NCBI GenBank assembly: GCA_964452915.1
Contig: CAYVNW010000034.1
Span: 1 to 34,656 of the forward strand
Source: Colivivens sp964452915
GTDB taxonomy: Bacteria; Bacteroidota; Bacteroidia; Bacteroidales; Bacteroidaceae
DNA length: 34,656 nt
Direction of reading: 5' to 3'
The position numbers and the translations under genes were made by a program. The notes under the pieces were generated by a model. The model was not told where the DNA came from, did no database searches, and saw only the letters and a program-made list of their open reading frames with translations. Below are positions 15,142-23,772 of the stretch, piece after piece; position 1 is the stretch's first letter; each line of letters starts with the position of its first letter.

Positions 15142-16644
15142 TCACCGGTTCATTTCCTTCCATTTATTTTGCAGGAAAGCCACGCAGTCATCGTGATTGT
15201 TCTTTATAGAACCTTCGAGTATAGCCTCTTTCATTGAGTCTTTCAACTGTCCGACTTCCGGACTTGGAGTAAGACCGAACATTTGCATGATCTCATCACC
15301 GTCCACTGCAAGTTTCATGTTGCGTATGCGGTCCTTCTCTTCTATGGCCTTAAGTTTTTTCTTTACAAGCTCAAAGTTATGATGAAAACGCTGCCTCTTC
15401 AGCTCATTCTTTGATGTAATGTCTGCGTTGCAAAGTATCATAAGGTCATCAATGTCATCTCCTGCCTCAAACAGTAAGCGGCGGATTGCGGAGTCGGTCA
15501 CTTCATCGTCTGCAATGGCTATAGGACGCATGTGAAGCCCCACGAGCTTTTCGACATACTTCATCTTTTCGTTAAGAGGCAGTTTCATCCGTCGGAAGAT
15601 ATTTGGAATCATCTTCTCGCCGATAAAGTCGTGATTATGAAATGTCCAACCAACATTATTGTCCCATCGTTTGCTCTTAGGTTTGCCGATGTCGTGCAAG
15701 ATTGCAGCCCAACGAATCCACAATACTTTGTCTTTCAATTGAGGGTCATGAATCCACTGGTTAGTCACTGATGCCACGTTATCAAGCACTTCAAGTGTAT
15801 GGATAAAATTGTCTTTGTGAGCGCGTCCGTTTCTCATTTCCACTCCTTCAAGCTCATATAATTCCGGAAATATGATTTCGAGCAGGCCACAGTGTTCCAA
15901 ATAGCTGAACCCTATTGATGGTTTGGAAGAAAGAATGATTTTGTTCAGTTCTTCGATTATACGCTCATATGATATGATGCGTATGCGGTCTTTATTACGT
16001 TCAATGGAATCAAGTGTTTCCCAATCAATGCCGAAATTCAGTTGTGTGGCAAACCGGATGCAGCGCATCATCCGCAACGGGTCGTCGCTGAATGTGATGT
16101 CAGGGTCGAGTGGTGTACGTATAGTTTTAGTTTCCAAATCGTGCAGTCCGTCAAATGGGTCGACTAATTCCCCATAACGGTCGTGGTTGAGGCAAATTGC
16201 CATTGCGTTTATGGTAAAGTCCCGACGGTTTTGGTCGTCCTCAATGGTGCCGTCCTCAACAATGGGCTTTCGCGAATCGTGACTGTAACTTTCTTTTCTT
16301 GCACCAACAAATTCCAACTCCATATGCTGATATTTCAGTTGCGCAGTTCCGAAGTTCTTGAATACTGATAATTTCGCTTTATTCCCGATCTTCGCTTTCA
16401 GCGTTTCTGCAATCAGAATTGAGTTGCGTATGTTGTCTGTGTTAGTCCATAGCTGTCCGTTATCTGTCTTGTGATTCGCTACAACAATGTCGATATCATT
16501 ACTTTCACGATCGAGAAATAAGTCACGTACGTATCCTCCGATGACATAGCATTCAAGTCCCAGGTTGTCTGCTGTTTCTGAAACAAGATGAAATACAGGG
16601 GCATCTATAGCTTTGATTATATCTTTTTCTGTCAGTAGTTTCAT
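15142..16644 (-). CDS. cca: CCA tRNA nucleotidyltransferase with HD domain
   Basis: A 500-residue class II nucleotidyltransferase. The head contains GGYVRDLFL (36-44) and NDIDIVV with the catalytic Asp50/Asp52 pair; RRDFTINAMA (140-149) is the base-selecting motif, and DDPLRMMRCIRFA (187-199) is the neck motif. The C-terminal part is an HD phosphohydrolase: His282 in IHTLEVLDN, His317-Asp318 in ILHDIGKPK, and HNHDFIGE. The enzyme adds or repairs the 3' CCA of tRNAs without a template; the HD part is thought to provide 2',3'-cyclic phosphatase or phosphodiesterase activity. The related poly(A) polymerases are much like it, but the HD-containing architecture and length fit CCA enzymes of this phylum. 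It is transcribed alone, converging on the outer-membrane barrel gene with 48 bases between them. Confidence 0.92.
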   Translation of the reverse strand: MKLLTEKDIIKAIDAPVFHLVSETADNLGLECYVIGGYVRDLFLDRESNDIDIVVANHKTDNGQLWTNTDNIRNSILIAETLKAKIGNKAKLSVFKNFGTAQLKYQHMELEFVGARKESYSHDSRKPIVEDGTIEDDQNRRDFTINAMAICLNHDRYGELVDPFDGLHDLETKTIRTPLDPDITFSDDPLRMMRCIRFATQLNFGIDWETLDSIERNKDRIRIISYERIIEELNKIILSSKPSIGFSYLEHCGLLEIIFPELYELEGVEMRNGRAHKDNFIHTLEVLDNVASVTNQWIHDPQLKDKVLWIRWAAILHDIGKPKSKRWDNNVGWTFHNHDFIGEKMIPNIFRRMKLPLNEKMKYVEKLVGLHMRPIAIADDEVTDSAIRRLLFEAGDDIDDLMILCNADITSKNELKRQRFHHNFELVKKKLKAIEEKDRIRNMKLAVDGDEIMQMFGLTPSPEVGQLKDSMKEAILEGSIKNNHDDCVAFLQNKWKEMNR

Positions 16645-16648
16645 GGTG

Positions 16649-16656
16649 CAAAGGTA
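16649..16656 (-). promoter_or_regulatory. -7 element of the cca promoter, giving a near-leaderless mRNA
   Basis: On the minus strand TACCTTTG is followed by only four bases (CACC) before the ATG of cca. A transcript starting the usual few bases downstream would begin at or next to the start codon. No good TTG is found at the -33 distance. Confidence 0.55.
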
Positions 16657-16729
16657 GCTTAAAAAATCGATTCAGAGAGTGAAACACAAAATTAATCTTC
16701 AATGGAACTGCTTATTGTATCTTTTTTTG

Positions 16730-16737
16730 TATCTTTG
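16730..16737 (+). promoter_or_regulatory. -7 element upstream of the GH105-like gene
   Basis: TATCTTTG fits TAnnTTTG and lies 20 bases before the ATG at 16758. The upstream element is weak (CTG at 16708-16710 with a 19-base spacer), so I am moderately sure. Confidence 0.5.
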
Positions 16738-16757
16738 CCAATAAAATAAATTATTGT

Positions 16758-17873
16758 ATGAAGACTATTATACTACTTGTAATTACAAGTTTTGCATCTG
16801 CACTGTCGTTCGCACAGTCAAAGCAGGATGTGATTGAAATGATAGAGAAAGTAAACGACCATTGGCAGGCAACCAAAACTGCCAAGTGCAGGGCCTTTTG
16901 GGACAACGCAGCTTATTTCACAGGCAACCAGGAAGTGTTTGAGATAACAGGAAAAAAGCAGTATCTTGACTATGCACTGACTTGGGCAGAATACAACCAT
17001 TGGAAGGGAGCGACACAAACCGATAAGTCGAAATGGAAATATGCTACGTATGGTGAGGATATGGATCATGTGCTGTTTGCTGACTGGCAGATTTGTTTCC
17101 AAGTATATATTGACTTGTACAAACTCGAGCATCGTGCGGAGCGTATTCAACGTGCTTTGGAAGTGATGATGTATCAAGCTAAATCAGATAAGACCGACTA
17201 TTGGTGGTGGGCTGATGCTCTGTATATGGGGTTCCCTATATTTTCTAAATTATACACTGTGACCCACAATCCTGTATTACTCGACAAACAGTATGAGTGT
17301 TTTATTTGGACTGACAGTTTACTCTTCGATAAGGATGCCTGCTTGTACTATCGTGACGGTAAGTATGTATACCCTAAAGTAAAGACAGCCTGTAACGAGG
17401 GAAAGAGTTTTTGGGCAAGAGGTGATGGATGGGTGCTTGCCGGACTTGCAAAAGTATTGCAGGACTTGCCGAAAAACAGTAAGTACAGACCATTCTACAT
17501 AAAACGGTTTAAGGAACTTGCAAAAGCGGTCGCCGCCTGTCAGATGGAGGAAGGATATTGGACACGCTCGATGCTATGTGAGCAAGATGCTCCTGGATAC
17601 GAAACAAGTGGTACGGCATTCTTTGCCTACGGTCTGCTTTGGGGTATGAATAATGGTATACTCAATGTTAAGGAGTTTAAGCCAGTGACCGATAAGGCTT
17701 GGAAGTATCTGACTACAGTGGCCCTGCAACCTGATGGCGGAATAGGGTATGTGCAACCAATAGGTGAGAAACCGGATCCTACACGTCTTGCTGATGCCTC
17801 TTCTCAACATCCGTTTGGAACCGGCGCATGGTTACTTGCAGCATGTGAATATTATAAATCATTAGAAAAGTAG
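16758..17873 (+). CDS. Secreted GH88/GH105-like unsaturated glucuronyl/rhamnogalacturonyl hydrolase
   Basis: A 371-residue protein with a signal peptide (first 19 residues, ending ALSFAQ). The body has the alpha/alpha-barrel signatures of family GH105 (YteR/YesR): WWWADALYMGFP at about 149-160, which in the family carries the catalytic Asp (Asp153 here), then FWARGDGWVLAGLAKVL and ETSGTAFFAYGLLWG. These enzymes hydrolyse the unsaturated uronic acid left on oligosaccharides by polysaccharide lyases, using a hydration mechanism. Length is close to the family norm. Unusually, no lyase, SusCD pair or sugar regulator is nearby; the gene is followed after 4 bases by sppA, suggesting it is carried at the head of an otherwise housekeeping operon. 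Confidence 0.85.
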   Translation: MKTIILLVITSFASALSFAQSKQDVIEMIEKVNDHWQATKTAKCRAFWDNAAYFTGNQEVFEITGKKQYLDYALTWAEYNHWKGATQTDKSKWKYATYGEDMDHVLFADWQICFQVYIDLYKLEHRAERIQRALEVMMYQAKSDKTDYWWWADALYMGFPIFSKLYTVTHNPVLLDKQYECFIWTDSLLFDKDACLYYRDGKYVYPKVKTACNEGKSFWARGDGWVLAGLAKVLQDLPKNSKYRPFYIKRFKELAKAVAACQMEEGYWTRSMLCEQDAPGYETSGTAFFAYGLLWGMNNGILNVKEFKPVTDKAWKYLTTVALQPDGGIGYVQPIGEKPDPTRLADASSQHPFGTGAWLLAACEYYKSLEK

Positions 17874-17877
17874 TGTT

Positions 17878-19656
17878 ATGAAAGATTTCCTGAAATATAC
17901 GTTTGCGACCATTGTCGGAATTGCTGTGGTTTGCTTTATAATAGGTGTTTTCTCTTTTTTCTCCCTGATCGGCTTAGGTTCATTAGGTTCTTCTGCTGTG
18001 CCAATACAAAAGAACTCGGTTATGATAATCGATCTTGAAGGTTCACTGATTGAGAGAAGTGAAGACAACCCTTTAGCTGGCTTATTAGGGGATGCAACAG
18101 TTCAGAATGGATTAGATGATATGTTGACAGCCATTGAATACGCCAAGAATGATGAAAAAATTAAAGGTATTTACCTGGAAGGAGGCATTATGTCGGGTGC
18201 TACACCTGCCATGCTCCAAGAGCTGCATGACGCCTTGGAGGATTTCAAATCAGAAGGAAAATTCATTGTTGCTTATGGCGACAACTTCAGTCAGGGCAGT
18301 TATTACCTGTGCAGTGTAGCAGACTCATTACTAATCAATCCAAGTGGTATTATAGAATTGAGCGGGCTTTCAAGTACTACAATCTATTATAAGAACTTGT
18401 TGAAGAAAGTGGGAGTTGGCGTTCAAGTGTTTAAAGTCGGTACATATAAATCTGCAGTCGAACCATTCATGCTTGATTCTATGAGTGAGGCAAATCGTGA
18501 ACAGACAACCGTGTTTACAAGTGAAATATGGGATGAACTACTCACCGATATCGGTAAGTCAAGAGGGCTAAAGAAGACAACTCTCAACAGCATGATTGAC
18601 AACGCTGTGATGTTCCAGCCTGCAGATTATTATGTCAAACATAAAATTGTGGACAAGTTGGCGTACAAAGACGAAGTAAAGGGTACAATATCAAGTATGA
18701 TGCCAAAAGGCAAAGATAAATATAATGAGATAGGATATACTGATGTAGCTATGGCTGCAAGCTTAACTGCACCTCAAACGCCTGATAAGCAGATTGCTGT
18801 TTATTACGCTACAGGTGAGATTGTGGAGGATGCCCTGAATTCTTCCTTGTACTCTGAAGCACAGATTGTTGGCAGCAAAGTGTCAGCAGACTTAAAGAAA
18901 CTGGCTGAGGATGACGATGTAAAAGCTGTTGTACTTAGGGTGAATTCCCCAGGTGGTAGCGCATATGCGGCAGAGCAAATATGGCATCAAGTAAAGAATA
19001 TCAAGGCTAAGAAACCTATTGTTGTATCGATGGGCGGGTATGCCGCCAGTGGAGGTTACTATATTTCATGTGCGGCAGACTGGATTGTTGCCGAACCAAC
19101 AACTTTGACCGGTTCTATAGGTATCTTCGGTATGATCCCTGAGGCCAGTGAACTTTTGCAAGAGAAACTGGGACTTCGGTTCTCTACAGTTAAGACAAAC
19201 AAATATTCAGACTTCGGAAGTCTGTATCGGCCTATGAATGAAGGTGAGTCTTCCGTTTTGCAGGCTTATATCAATCGCGGCTATGAACTGTTCACCAAAC
19301 GTTGTGCTGACGGTAGGGGCATTGCTCAAGATTCAATTAAGGTAATCGGTGAAGGACGTGTCTGGACAGGAAAGCATGCTAAATCTATTGGCTTGGTTGA
19401 CCAGCTTGGAAATCTTGATGATGCTATTGCTGTAGCAAAGAAAAAGGCCGGACTCAAAGACTGCTCTGTAGTTGCCTATCCGTCCAAGTCAACATTTATT
19501 GATCAATTGATCGAGCAACTTGGTGGCGGATATATGGAAGCACAACTTGAAAATGGCTTGGGAGAATATCGTGATATGTTCCGTTCGCTCAAGACCATAC
19601 ACGAAAAGGACCGCATTCAAGCTGCGATGCCGTTTTACTTGAAATTTAATTTGTAA
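17878..19656 (+). CDS. sppA: Signal peptide peptidase SppA, 67-kDa type
   Basis: A 592-residue serine protease with an N-terminal membrane anchor (about residues 8-36) and two tandem ClpP-like domains, as in the long E. coli form. The catalytic Ser391 lies in GGYAASGGYYIS of the C-terminal domain and the general base Lys191 in TYKSAVEPF of the N-terminal domain, separated by 200 residues exactly as Ser409/Lys209 in E. coli. NSPGGSAYAAEQIW and TGSIGIFG are further family blocks. It degrades cleaved signal peptides in the inner membrane. It lies between the GH105-like gene (4 bases upstream) and lpxK (3 bases downstream), so these are likely one operon. Confidence 0.94.
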   Translation: MKDFLKYTFATIVGIAVVCFIIGVFSFFSLIGLGSLGSSAVPIQKNSVMIIDLEGSLIERSEDNPLAGLLGDATVQNGLDDMLTAIEYAKNDEKIKGIYLEGGIMSGATPAMLQELHDALEDFKSEGKFIVAYGDNFSQGSYYLCSVADSLLINPSGIIELSGLSSTTIYYKNLLKKVGVGVQVFKVGTYKSAVEPFMLDSMSEANREQTTVFTSEIWDELLTDIGKSRGLKKTTLNSMIDNAVMFQPADYYVKHKIVDKLAYKDEVKGTISSMMPKGKDKYNEIGYTDVAMAASLTAPQTPDKQIAVYYATGEIVEDALNSSLYSEAQIVGSKVSADLKKLAEDDDVKAVVLRVNSPGGSAYAAEQIWHQVKNIKAKKPIVVSMGGYAASGGYYISCAADWIVAEPTTLTGSIGIFGMIPEASELLQEKLGLRFSTVKTNKYSDFGSLYRPMNEGESSVLQAYINRGYELFTKRCADGRGIAQDSIKVIGEGRVWTGKHAKSIGLVDQLGNLDDAIAVAKKKAGLKDCSVVAYPSKSTFIDQLIEQLGGGYMEAQLENGLGEYRDMFRSLKTIHEKDRIQAAMPFYLKFNL

Positions 19657-19659
19657 GAA

Positions 19660-20724
19660 GTGTCTACCCGTTTGCTTTTGCCTTTGGCATGGATCTACGA
19701 TGGAGTAACACAAATACGTAACTTCATGTATGACCACGGACTTTTTAGTTCCGAAGCATATGACCTGCCAATAATATGTGTGGGAAACCTGGCAGTAGGC
19801 GGGACAGGCAAGACACCGCATACAGAGTATCTCGTGCGTTTGTTGCAAACGAACGGATATAAAGTCGCGGTATTGAGCAGGGGGTATAAGCGACAAACAA
19901 AAGGATTCGTGCTTGCAGACAATGACTCCACCGCAACTGACATAGGTGATGAACCTTGTCAGATTAAACGAAAGTTCAGTGAGGCTGTAGTTGCTGTCGA
20001 TGCGGACAGGCGTGAGGGCGTATATAATATAATGAGTTGCGATGCTACAAGTGATGTGGATGTCATATTGCTTGATGATGCATACCAGCACCGCAGTATC
20101 AGTGCCGGATTGAACATTCTTCTTACAGACTACCATGCAACGTATGATAGAGACTATCTTCTGCCGGCGGGACGTTTAAGAGAGCGGGCTACGGGTAGCA
20201 AACGAGCCGATATAGTCGTTGTGACAAAAGTAACAGGAGATATAAGCACCGATGAATACGATGAATTATATAAACGCTTAGGTATAACGGAAGAGCAACA
20301 CATGTACTTCAGCCGCTTGAAGTATGGAGATGTGTATAACAGTAGTGGAACAATCGCCCTCGAACAACTGGACCGGTACAATGTGTTATTGGTAACCGGT
20401 ATAGCAAATCCGCAACCTATGATGGCAGAACTTGCAAAATATACTAAGTATGATTCTATCCAATTCGGGGACCATCATAACTTCACGGACCAGGATTACG
20501 TGCAGATTGCTATGGCATTTAATGATTTGCCTGACGACAAACCGTGTATTATCATAACAACCGAGAAGGACCATGTGAGGATGGATCCGGACAAACTGAA
20601 TATGTATAAGTCCGTTTATTCCCTGCCGATTGAGATAGAGTTTATAAATGACGAAGAGAATCTGTTTAACAATCAAATATTGGATTATGTACGAAAAAAT
20701 TCAAGAAACGGCGTCATTCCTTAA
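19660..20724 (+). CDS. lpxK: Tetraacyldisaccharide 4'-kinase (lipid A synthesis)
   Basis: A 354-residue P-loop kinase that phosphorylates the 4' position of the lipid A disaccharide at the inner membrane. The start is GTG at 19660, 3 bases after the sppA stop, giving STRLLLPLAWIYDGVTQIRN, the usual amphipathic membrane-contact N-terminus. The Walker A is VGNLAVGGTGKTPHTEYL (about 41-58), followed by VLSRGYKR and, later, LLDDAYQHR, the Walker B-like block of LpxK. Its last 38 bases overlap the next gene, pnp, so translation may be coupled. The presence of lpxK confirms an outer-membrane LPS-type organism. Confidence 0.94.
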   Translation: MSTRLLLPLAWIYDGVTQIRNFMYDHGLFSSEAYDLPIICVGNLAVGGTGKTPHTEYLVRLLQTNGYKVAVLSRGYKRQTKGFVLADNDSTATDIGDEPCQIKRKFSEAVVAVDADRREGVYNIMSCDATSDVDVILLDDAYQHRSISAGLNILLTDYHATYDRDYLLPAGRLRERATGSKRADIVVVTKVTGDISTDEYDELYKRLGITEEQHMYFSRLKYGDVYNSSGTIALEQLDRYNVLLVTGIANPQPMMAELAKYTKYDSIQFGDHHNFTDQDYVQIAMAFNDLPDDKPCIIITTEKDHVRMDPDKLNMYKSVYSLPIEIEFINDEENLFNNQILDYVRKNSRNGVIP

Positions 20725-21496
20725 AGATAGAATGACAACCAAACCAGAAACCGCTGTTATATTAGGTTCTGGACTGGGACATCTTGCTGACGAAATCAGT
20801 GTTGACACCGAGATTGCATATAAGGACATTCCAAACATGCCGGTATCAACTGTTGAGGGACACACTGGCAAGTTGTTGTTTGGAAAGATTGCAGGCAAAG
20901 AGGTTGTTGCGATGCAAGGGCGTTTCCATTACTATGAAGGTTATTCCATGAAGGAGGTAACTTTTCCTATACGTGTGATGTATGAGTTGGGCGTGAAGAA
21001 TTTATTCGTAAGCAACGCTGCGGGAGGAATGAATCCGGCGTTCCATGTAGGTGACCTTATGGTACTTACAGATCATATAAATATGTTTCCGGATAATCCG
21101 CTGCGTGGCAAGAACATTCCAACGGGACCTCGATTTCCAAGTATGCACCAGGCATACGATCCGGAATTTATAAATATTGTTGATGAAGCGGCCAAACGGC
21201 TTAACATAAAGATATTCAAAGGTGTTTATCTCGGCACTCAGGGACCTACTTACGAGACCCCTGCCGAATATCGCATGTTCCGGTTGATGGGAGCAGATGC
21301 GGTAGGTATGTCGACTGTTCCGGAGGTCATTGTCGCTGTTCATTGTGGAATGAGGGTATTTGGAATTTCTGTGATTACCGACCTTGGCGGTTTTGAGGTG
21401 GCACAGAAAGTAAGTCATGAAGAAGTACAAGTTGCCGCAGACGCTGCCCAACCGCGTATGTCGGCTTTGATGAGAGAATTAATATTGAAAGTGTAG
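20687..21496 (+). CDS. Purine nucleoside phosphorylase
   Basis: A 269-residue trimeric-type (PNP-I/MTAP superfamily) phosphorylase for inosine/guanosine salvage. Family landmarks in order: VILGSGLGHLAD (phosphate loop), STVEGHTGKL, MQGRFHYYEGYSM, VTFPIRVMYELGVKNLFVSNAAGGM, LMVLTDHINM, GVYLGTQGPTYETPAE, GADAVGMSTVPEVIVA and SVITDLGG. I chose ATG 20687 (MYEKIQETASFLKD) because relatives in Bacteroidales start with this helix; it lies inside the end of lpxK (38-base overlap). The longer open frame back to 20648 is not supported. Salvage function is firm; the exact base preference is not visible. Confidence 0.92.
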   Translation: MYEKIQETASFLKDRMTTKPETAVILGSGLGHLADEISVDTEIAYKDIPNMPVSTVEGHTGKLLFGKIAGKEVVAMQGRFHYYEGYSMKEVTFPIRVMYELGVKNLFVSNAAGGMNPAFHVGDLMVLTDHINMFPDNPLRGKNIPTGPRFPSMHQAYDPEFINIVDEAAKRLNIKIFKGVYLGTQGPTYETPAEYRMFRLMGADAVGMSTVPEVIVAVHCGMRVFGISVITDLGGFEVAQKVSHEEVQVAADAAQPRMSALMRELILKV

Positions 21497-21499
21497 ATA

Positions 21500-22570
21500 A
21501 TGAAGATTGAGGAAATTGGTGAGTTTGGTCTGATACATCATCTCACGGAAGCAATTAAATTGAAAAATCCTTCTACGATTAAGGGTGTCGGTGATGATTG
21601 TGCTGTTTTAGAGTTTCCGCAGGATAAGGAAGTGTTGGTAACGACCGACTTACTGCTTGAAGGTATTCACTTCGATTTGACTTACGTGCCTTTGAAACAT
21701 TTGGGTTACAAATCAGCGATGGTGAATTTGAGTGATGTGTATGCTATGGGAGGTATGCCAAAACAAATTACCGTAAGCCTCGGGATAAGTCAGAGGTTTA
21801 CTGTTGAAGATATGGAAGAATTCTATTCTGGCTTACAGTTAGCTTGTGAAGAACATGGTGTTGATATCGTTGGCGGTGATACATCGAGTTCAATGACAGG
21901 CCTGGCAATCAGCATCACATGTATTGGAGAGGTTGAGAAAGGAAAGGCTATATATCGTAATGGAGCGAAACCAGGCGATCTCATCTGTGTCAGCGGCAAT
22001 CTTGGTGCAGCTTATATGGGCTTACAGTTGCTTGAAAGGGAAAAGCTCGTGTACTATCAGCAATTGAAAGAGAATAAAGGACGGGAAACGCTTGAAATGG
22101 TTAACCCAGACTTCGCTGGTAAAGAATATTTGCTTGAACGTCAGCTAAAACCAGAAGCCCGAAGAGACATAATATTGAAACTGAGAGATCTTGGTGTACA
22201 ACCAACTGCAATGATGGATATATCAGACGGACTTTCAAGTGAACTTATACACATTTGTACACAGAGTAAGTGTGGCTGTCGTATTTATGAAGAACATATC
22301 CCACTTGATTATGAGACTGCCTCACAAGCGGAGGAGTTCAACATGAATGTCACCACATGTGCTCTGAATGGTGGAGAAGACTATGAGTTGCTTTTCACTG
22401 TACCAATTGAAGATAAGGACAAAATAGATGATGTGGATGACATACACCTTATAGGTTATATTACGAAAGAAGAAGATGGAAGGCTTCTTGTGACGCGTGA
22501 TGGAAATATTTTCGATCTCAAGGCACAAGGATGGAACCCTTTAGCCGAAAGTCACAATGACAATCATTAA
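21500..22570 (+). CDS. thiL: Thiamine-monophosphate kinase
   Basis: A 356-residue enzyme of the PurM/AIR synthetase-like fold that converts thiamine phosphate to thiamine diphosphate. Signatures: EFGLIHHLT at the N-terminus, KGVGDDCAVLE, VTTDLLLEGIHFDL (ATP/Mg-binding Asp residues), VNLSDVYAMGGMP, VGGDTSSS, MMDISDGLSSEL and NGGEDYELLFTV. All expected metal-binding Asp residues are present. It begins 3 bases after the pnp stop and ends the plus-strand operon, converging with nadD, with 31 bases between the stops. A hairpin just inside the nadD 3' end may terminate it. Confidence 0.95.
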   Translation: MKIEEIGEFGLIHHLTEAIKLKNPSTIKGVGDDCAVLEFPQDKEVLVTTDLLLEGIHFDLTYVPLKHLGYKSAMVNLSDVYAMGGMPKQITVSLGISQRFTVEDMEEFYSGLQLACEEHGVDIVGGDTSSSMTGLAISITCIGEVEKGKAIYRNGAKPGDLICVSGNLGAAYMGLQLLEREKLVYYQQLKENKGRETLEMVNPDFAGKEYLLERQLKPEARRDIILKLRDLGVQPTAMMDISDGLSSELIHICTQSKCGCRIYEEHIPLDYETASQAEEFNMNVTTCALNGGEDYELLFTVPIEDKDKIDDVDDIHLIGYITKEEDGRLLVTRDGNIFDLKAQGWNPLAESHNDNH

Positions 22571-22601
22571 ATGCCGTGGTGAAACGTGTATGTAGCTTTC
22601 A

Positions 22602-23162
22602 TTAAAAATAAAGTTTGTGAACCCTGATATACTTAAGTACGTCAGGGTTTAACATATTTAGTTTCTGCCCGTTGCGTATTTCTGTGCTGCTTACGTCGTA
22701 CATTGGTGCATTGATAATCTTTACCGAAGCGTATGGTGGAACGGACGATGTGTCAATGTCAAAATTCGGACGACAATATATTAATATGCTGAAGTTTCGC
22801 AATATTTTTTCAGCCTCGTACCATCCTGCAAAACGTTCCCAGTTGTCTGCTCCAATGACTAATGAGAATTTGTGTTGCGGATATATTTCAGAAAGCTTAG
22901 TAAGTGTTGTTATCGTGTACGACGGAGTAGGGAGATTGCGCTCGAAATCGCTCACACGTATATGTGCCATTCCCTTCAACGCCAAGTGTGCTATATCAAT
23001 TCTTGCCTCATAGTCAGCGGCATTGTTGCCCTTGAATGGATTACGTCGTGCAATCATCAGCCATACCTCATCAGCCAATTTTTGATCCACAATATATTGA
23101 GCTATTGATGTATGTCCGATATGTATCGGATTGAATGTTCCTCCAAAAATTGCAATATCCAT
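22602..23162 (-). CDS. nadD: Nicotinate-nucleotide adenylyltransferase
   Basis: A 186-residue nucleotidyltransferase of NAD synthesis that joins nicotinate mononucleotide and ATP. The N-terminal GGTFNPIHIGH contains the HxGH-type ATP site, WLMIARRNPFK is the NaMN-binding region, and DVSSTEIRNGQ near the C-terminus is the ISSTxIR motif. Length is typical. It is the last gene of a minus-strand group yicC-gmk-nadD, the order common in Bacteroidetes, 36 bases after gmk. Confidence 0.95.
   Translation of the reverse strand: MDIAIFGGTFNPIHIGHTSIAQYIVDQKLADEVWLMIARRNPFKGNNAADYEARIDIAHLALKGMAHIRVSDFERNLPTPSYTITTLTKLSEIYPQHKFSLVIGADNWERFAGWYEAEKILRNFSILIYCRPNFDIDTSSVPPYASVKIINAPMYDVSSTEIRNGQKLNMLNPDVLKYIRVHKLYF
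22620..22649 (+). terminator. Hairpin in the nadD 3' coding end, possible thiL terminator
   Basis: AACCCTGA (22620-22627) pairs perfectly with TCAGGGTT (22642-22649), with a further palindrome TACTTAAGTA inside. On the plus strand it lies 50 bases after the thiL stop, followed by a weak T-containing tail. The same bases encode the last part of NadD, which would make it a terminator embedded in a convergent gene. Confidence 0.45.
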
Positions 23163-23198
23163 TATTATATTTTGGTGATGACAGTTTGTCGCTAATGC

Positions 23199-23771
23199 TT
23201 ATTCTGCAAGAAATTCTTTTACAATTGCCAGTACTTCTGCTTTTGCCGTTGCAAGGTCGTCGTTCACAACAATCTTGTCAAAGTGCTTTGCCTGACTGAT
23301 CTCGTATTCAGCTCTTGCAATGCGCTGTTCGATCACTTCTTGTGAATCGGTTCCTCGTGTTTCAAGACGTTTGCGTAGCTCTGCAATACTTGGCGGCATG
23401 ATGAATATGCTGAGTGCCTGTGTGCCGTAAATGTGTTTGATATTCATCCCGCCGTTGACATCTACATCAAACACAACATTCTCTCCGTGTTCCAATTGCG
23501 TTTCTACTTGTGAGCGTAATGTACCATAGAATCTGTCGGAATAGACTTCTTCATATTCAACAAAATGGTTTTGTCGGATATGTTCGCGAAACTCTTCGAG
23601 TGTGATAAAGAAATATTCCTTCCCGTTTTGTTCATTGCCTCGAGGAGCACGTGTAGTGGTGGAAATAGAAAAGTGCATATTGAGCCCTTGTTGCATTAAA
23701 AATCCGATGATAGTGGATTTCCCTGTGCCCGACGGAGCAGCGAATATCAGTAGTTTTCCACGTTTTGCCAT
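23199..23771 (-). CDS. gmk: Guanylate kinase
   Basis: A 190-residue kinase converting GMP to GDP. The P-loop is APSGTGKST (12-20), followed by STTTRAPRGNEQNGKEYFFI, the GMP-binding block, VEYEEVYSDRFYGTLRS, and FDVDVNGGMNIK, the Walker B-like segment. Length and motif order are standard. It starts 1 base after the yicC stop, implying tight translational coupling, and precedes nadD. Confidence 0.95.
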   Translation of the reverse strand: MAKRGKLLIFAAPSGTGKSTIIGFLMQQGLNMHFSISTTTRAPRGNEQNGKEYFFITLEEFREHIRQNHFVEYEEVYSDRFYGTLRSQVETQLEHGENVVFDVDVNGGMNIKHIYGTQALSIFIMPPSIAELRKRLETRGTDSQEVIEQRIARAEYEISQAKHFDKIVVNDDLATAKAEVLAIVKEFLAE

Positions 23772-23772
23772 A

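Noticed and set aside
19489..20136. 215-codon minus-strand frame across sppA and lpxK
   Set aside because: Antisense shadow of two confidently identified genes.
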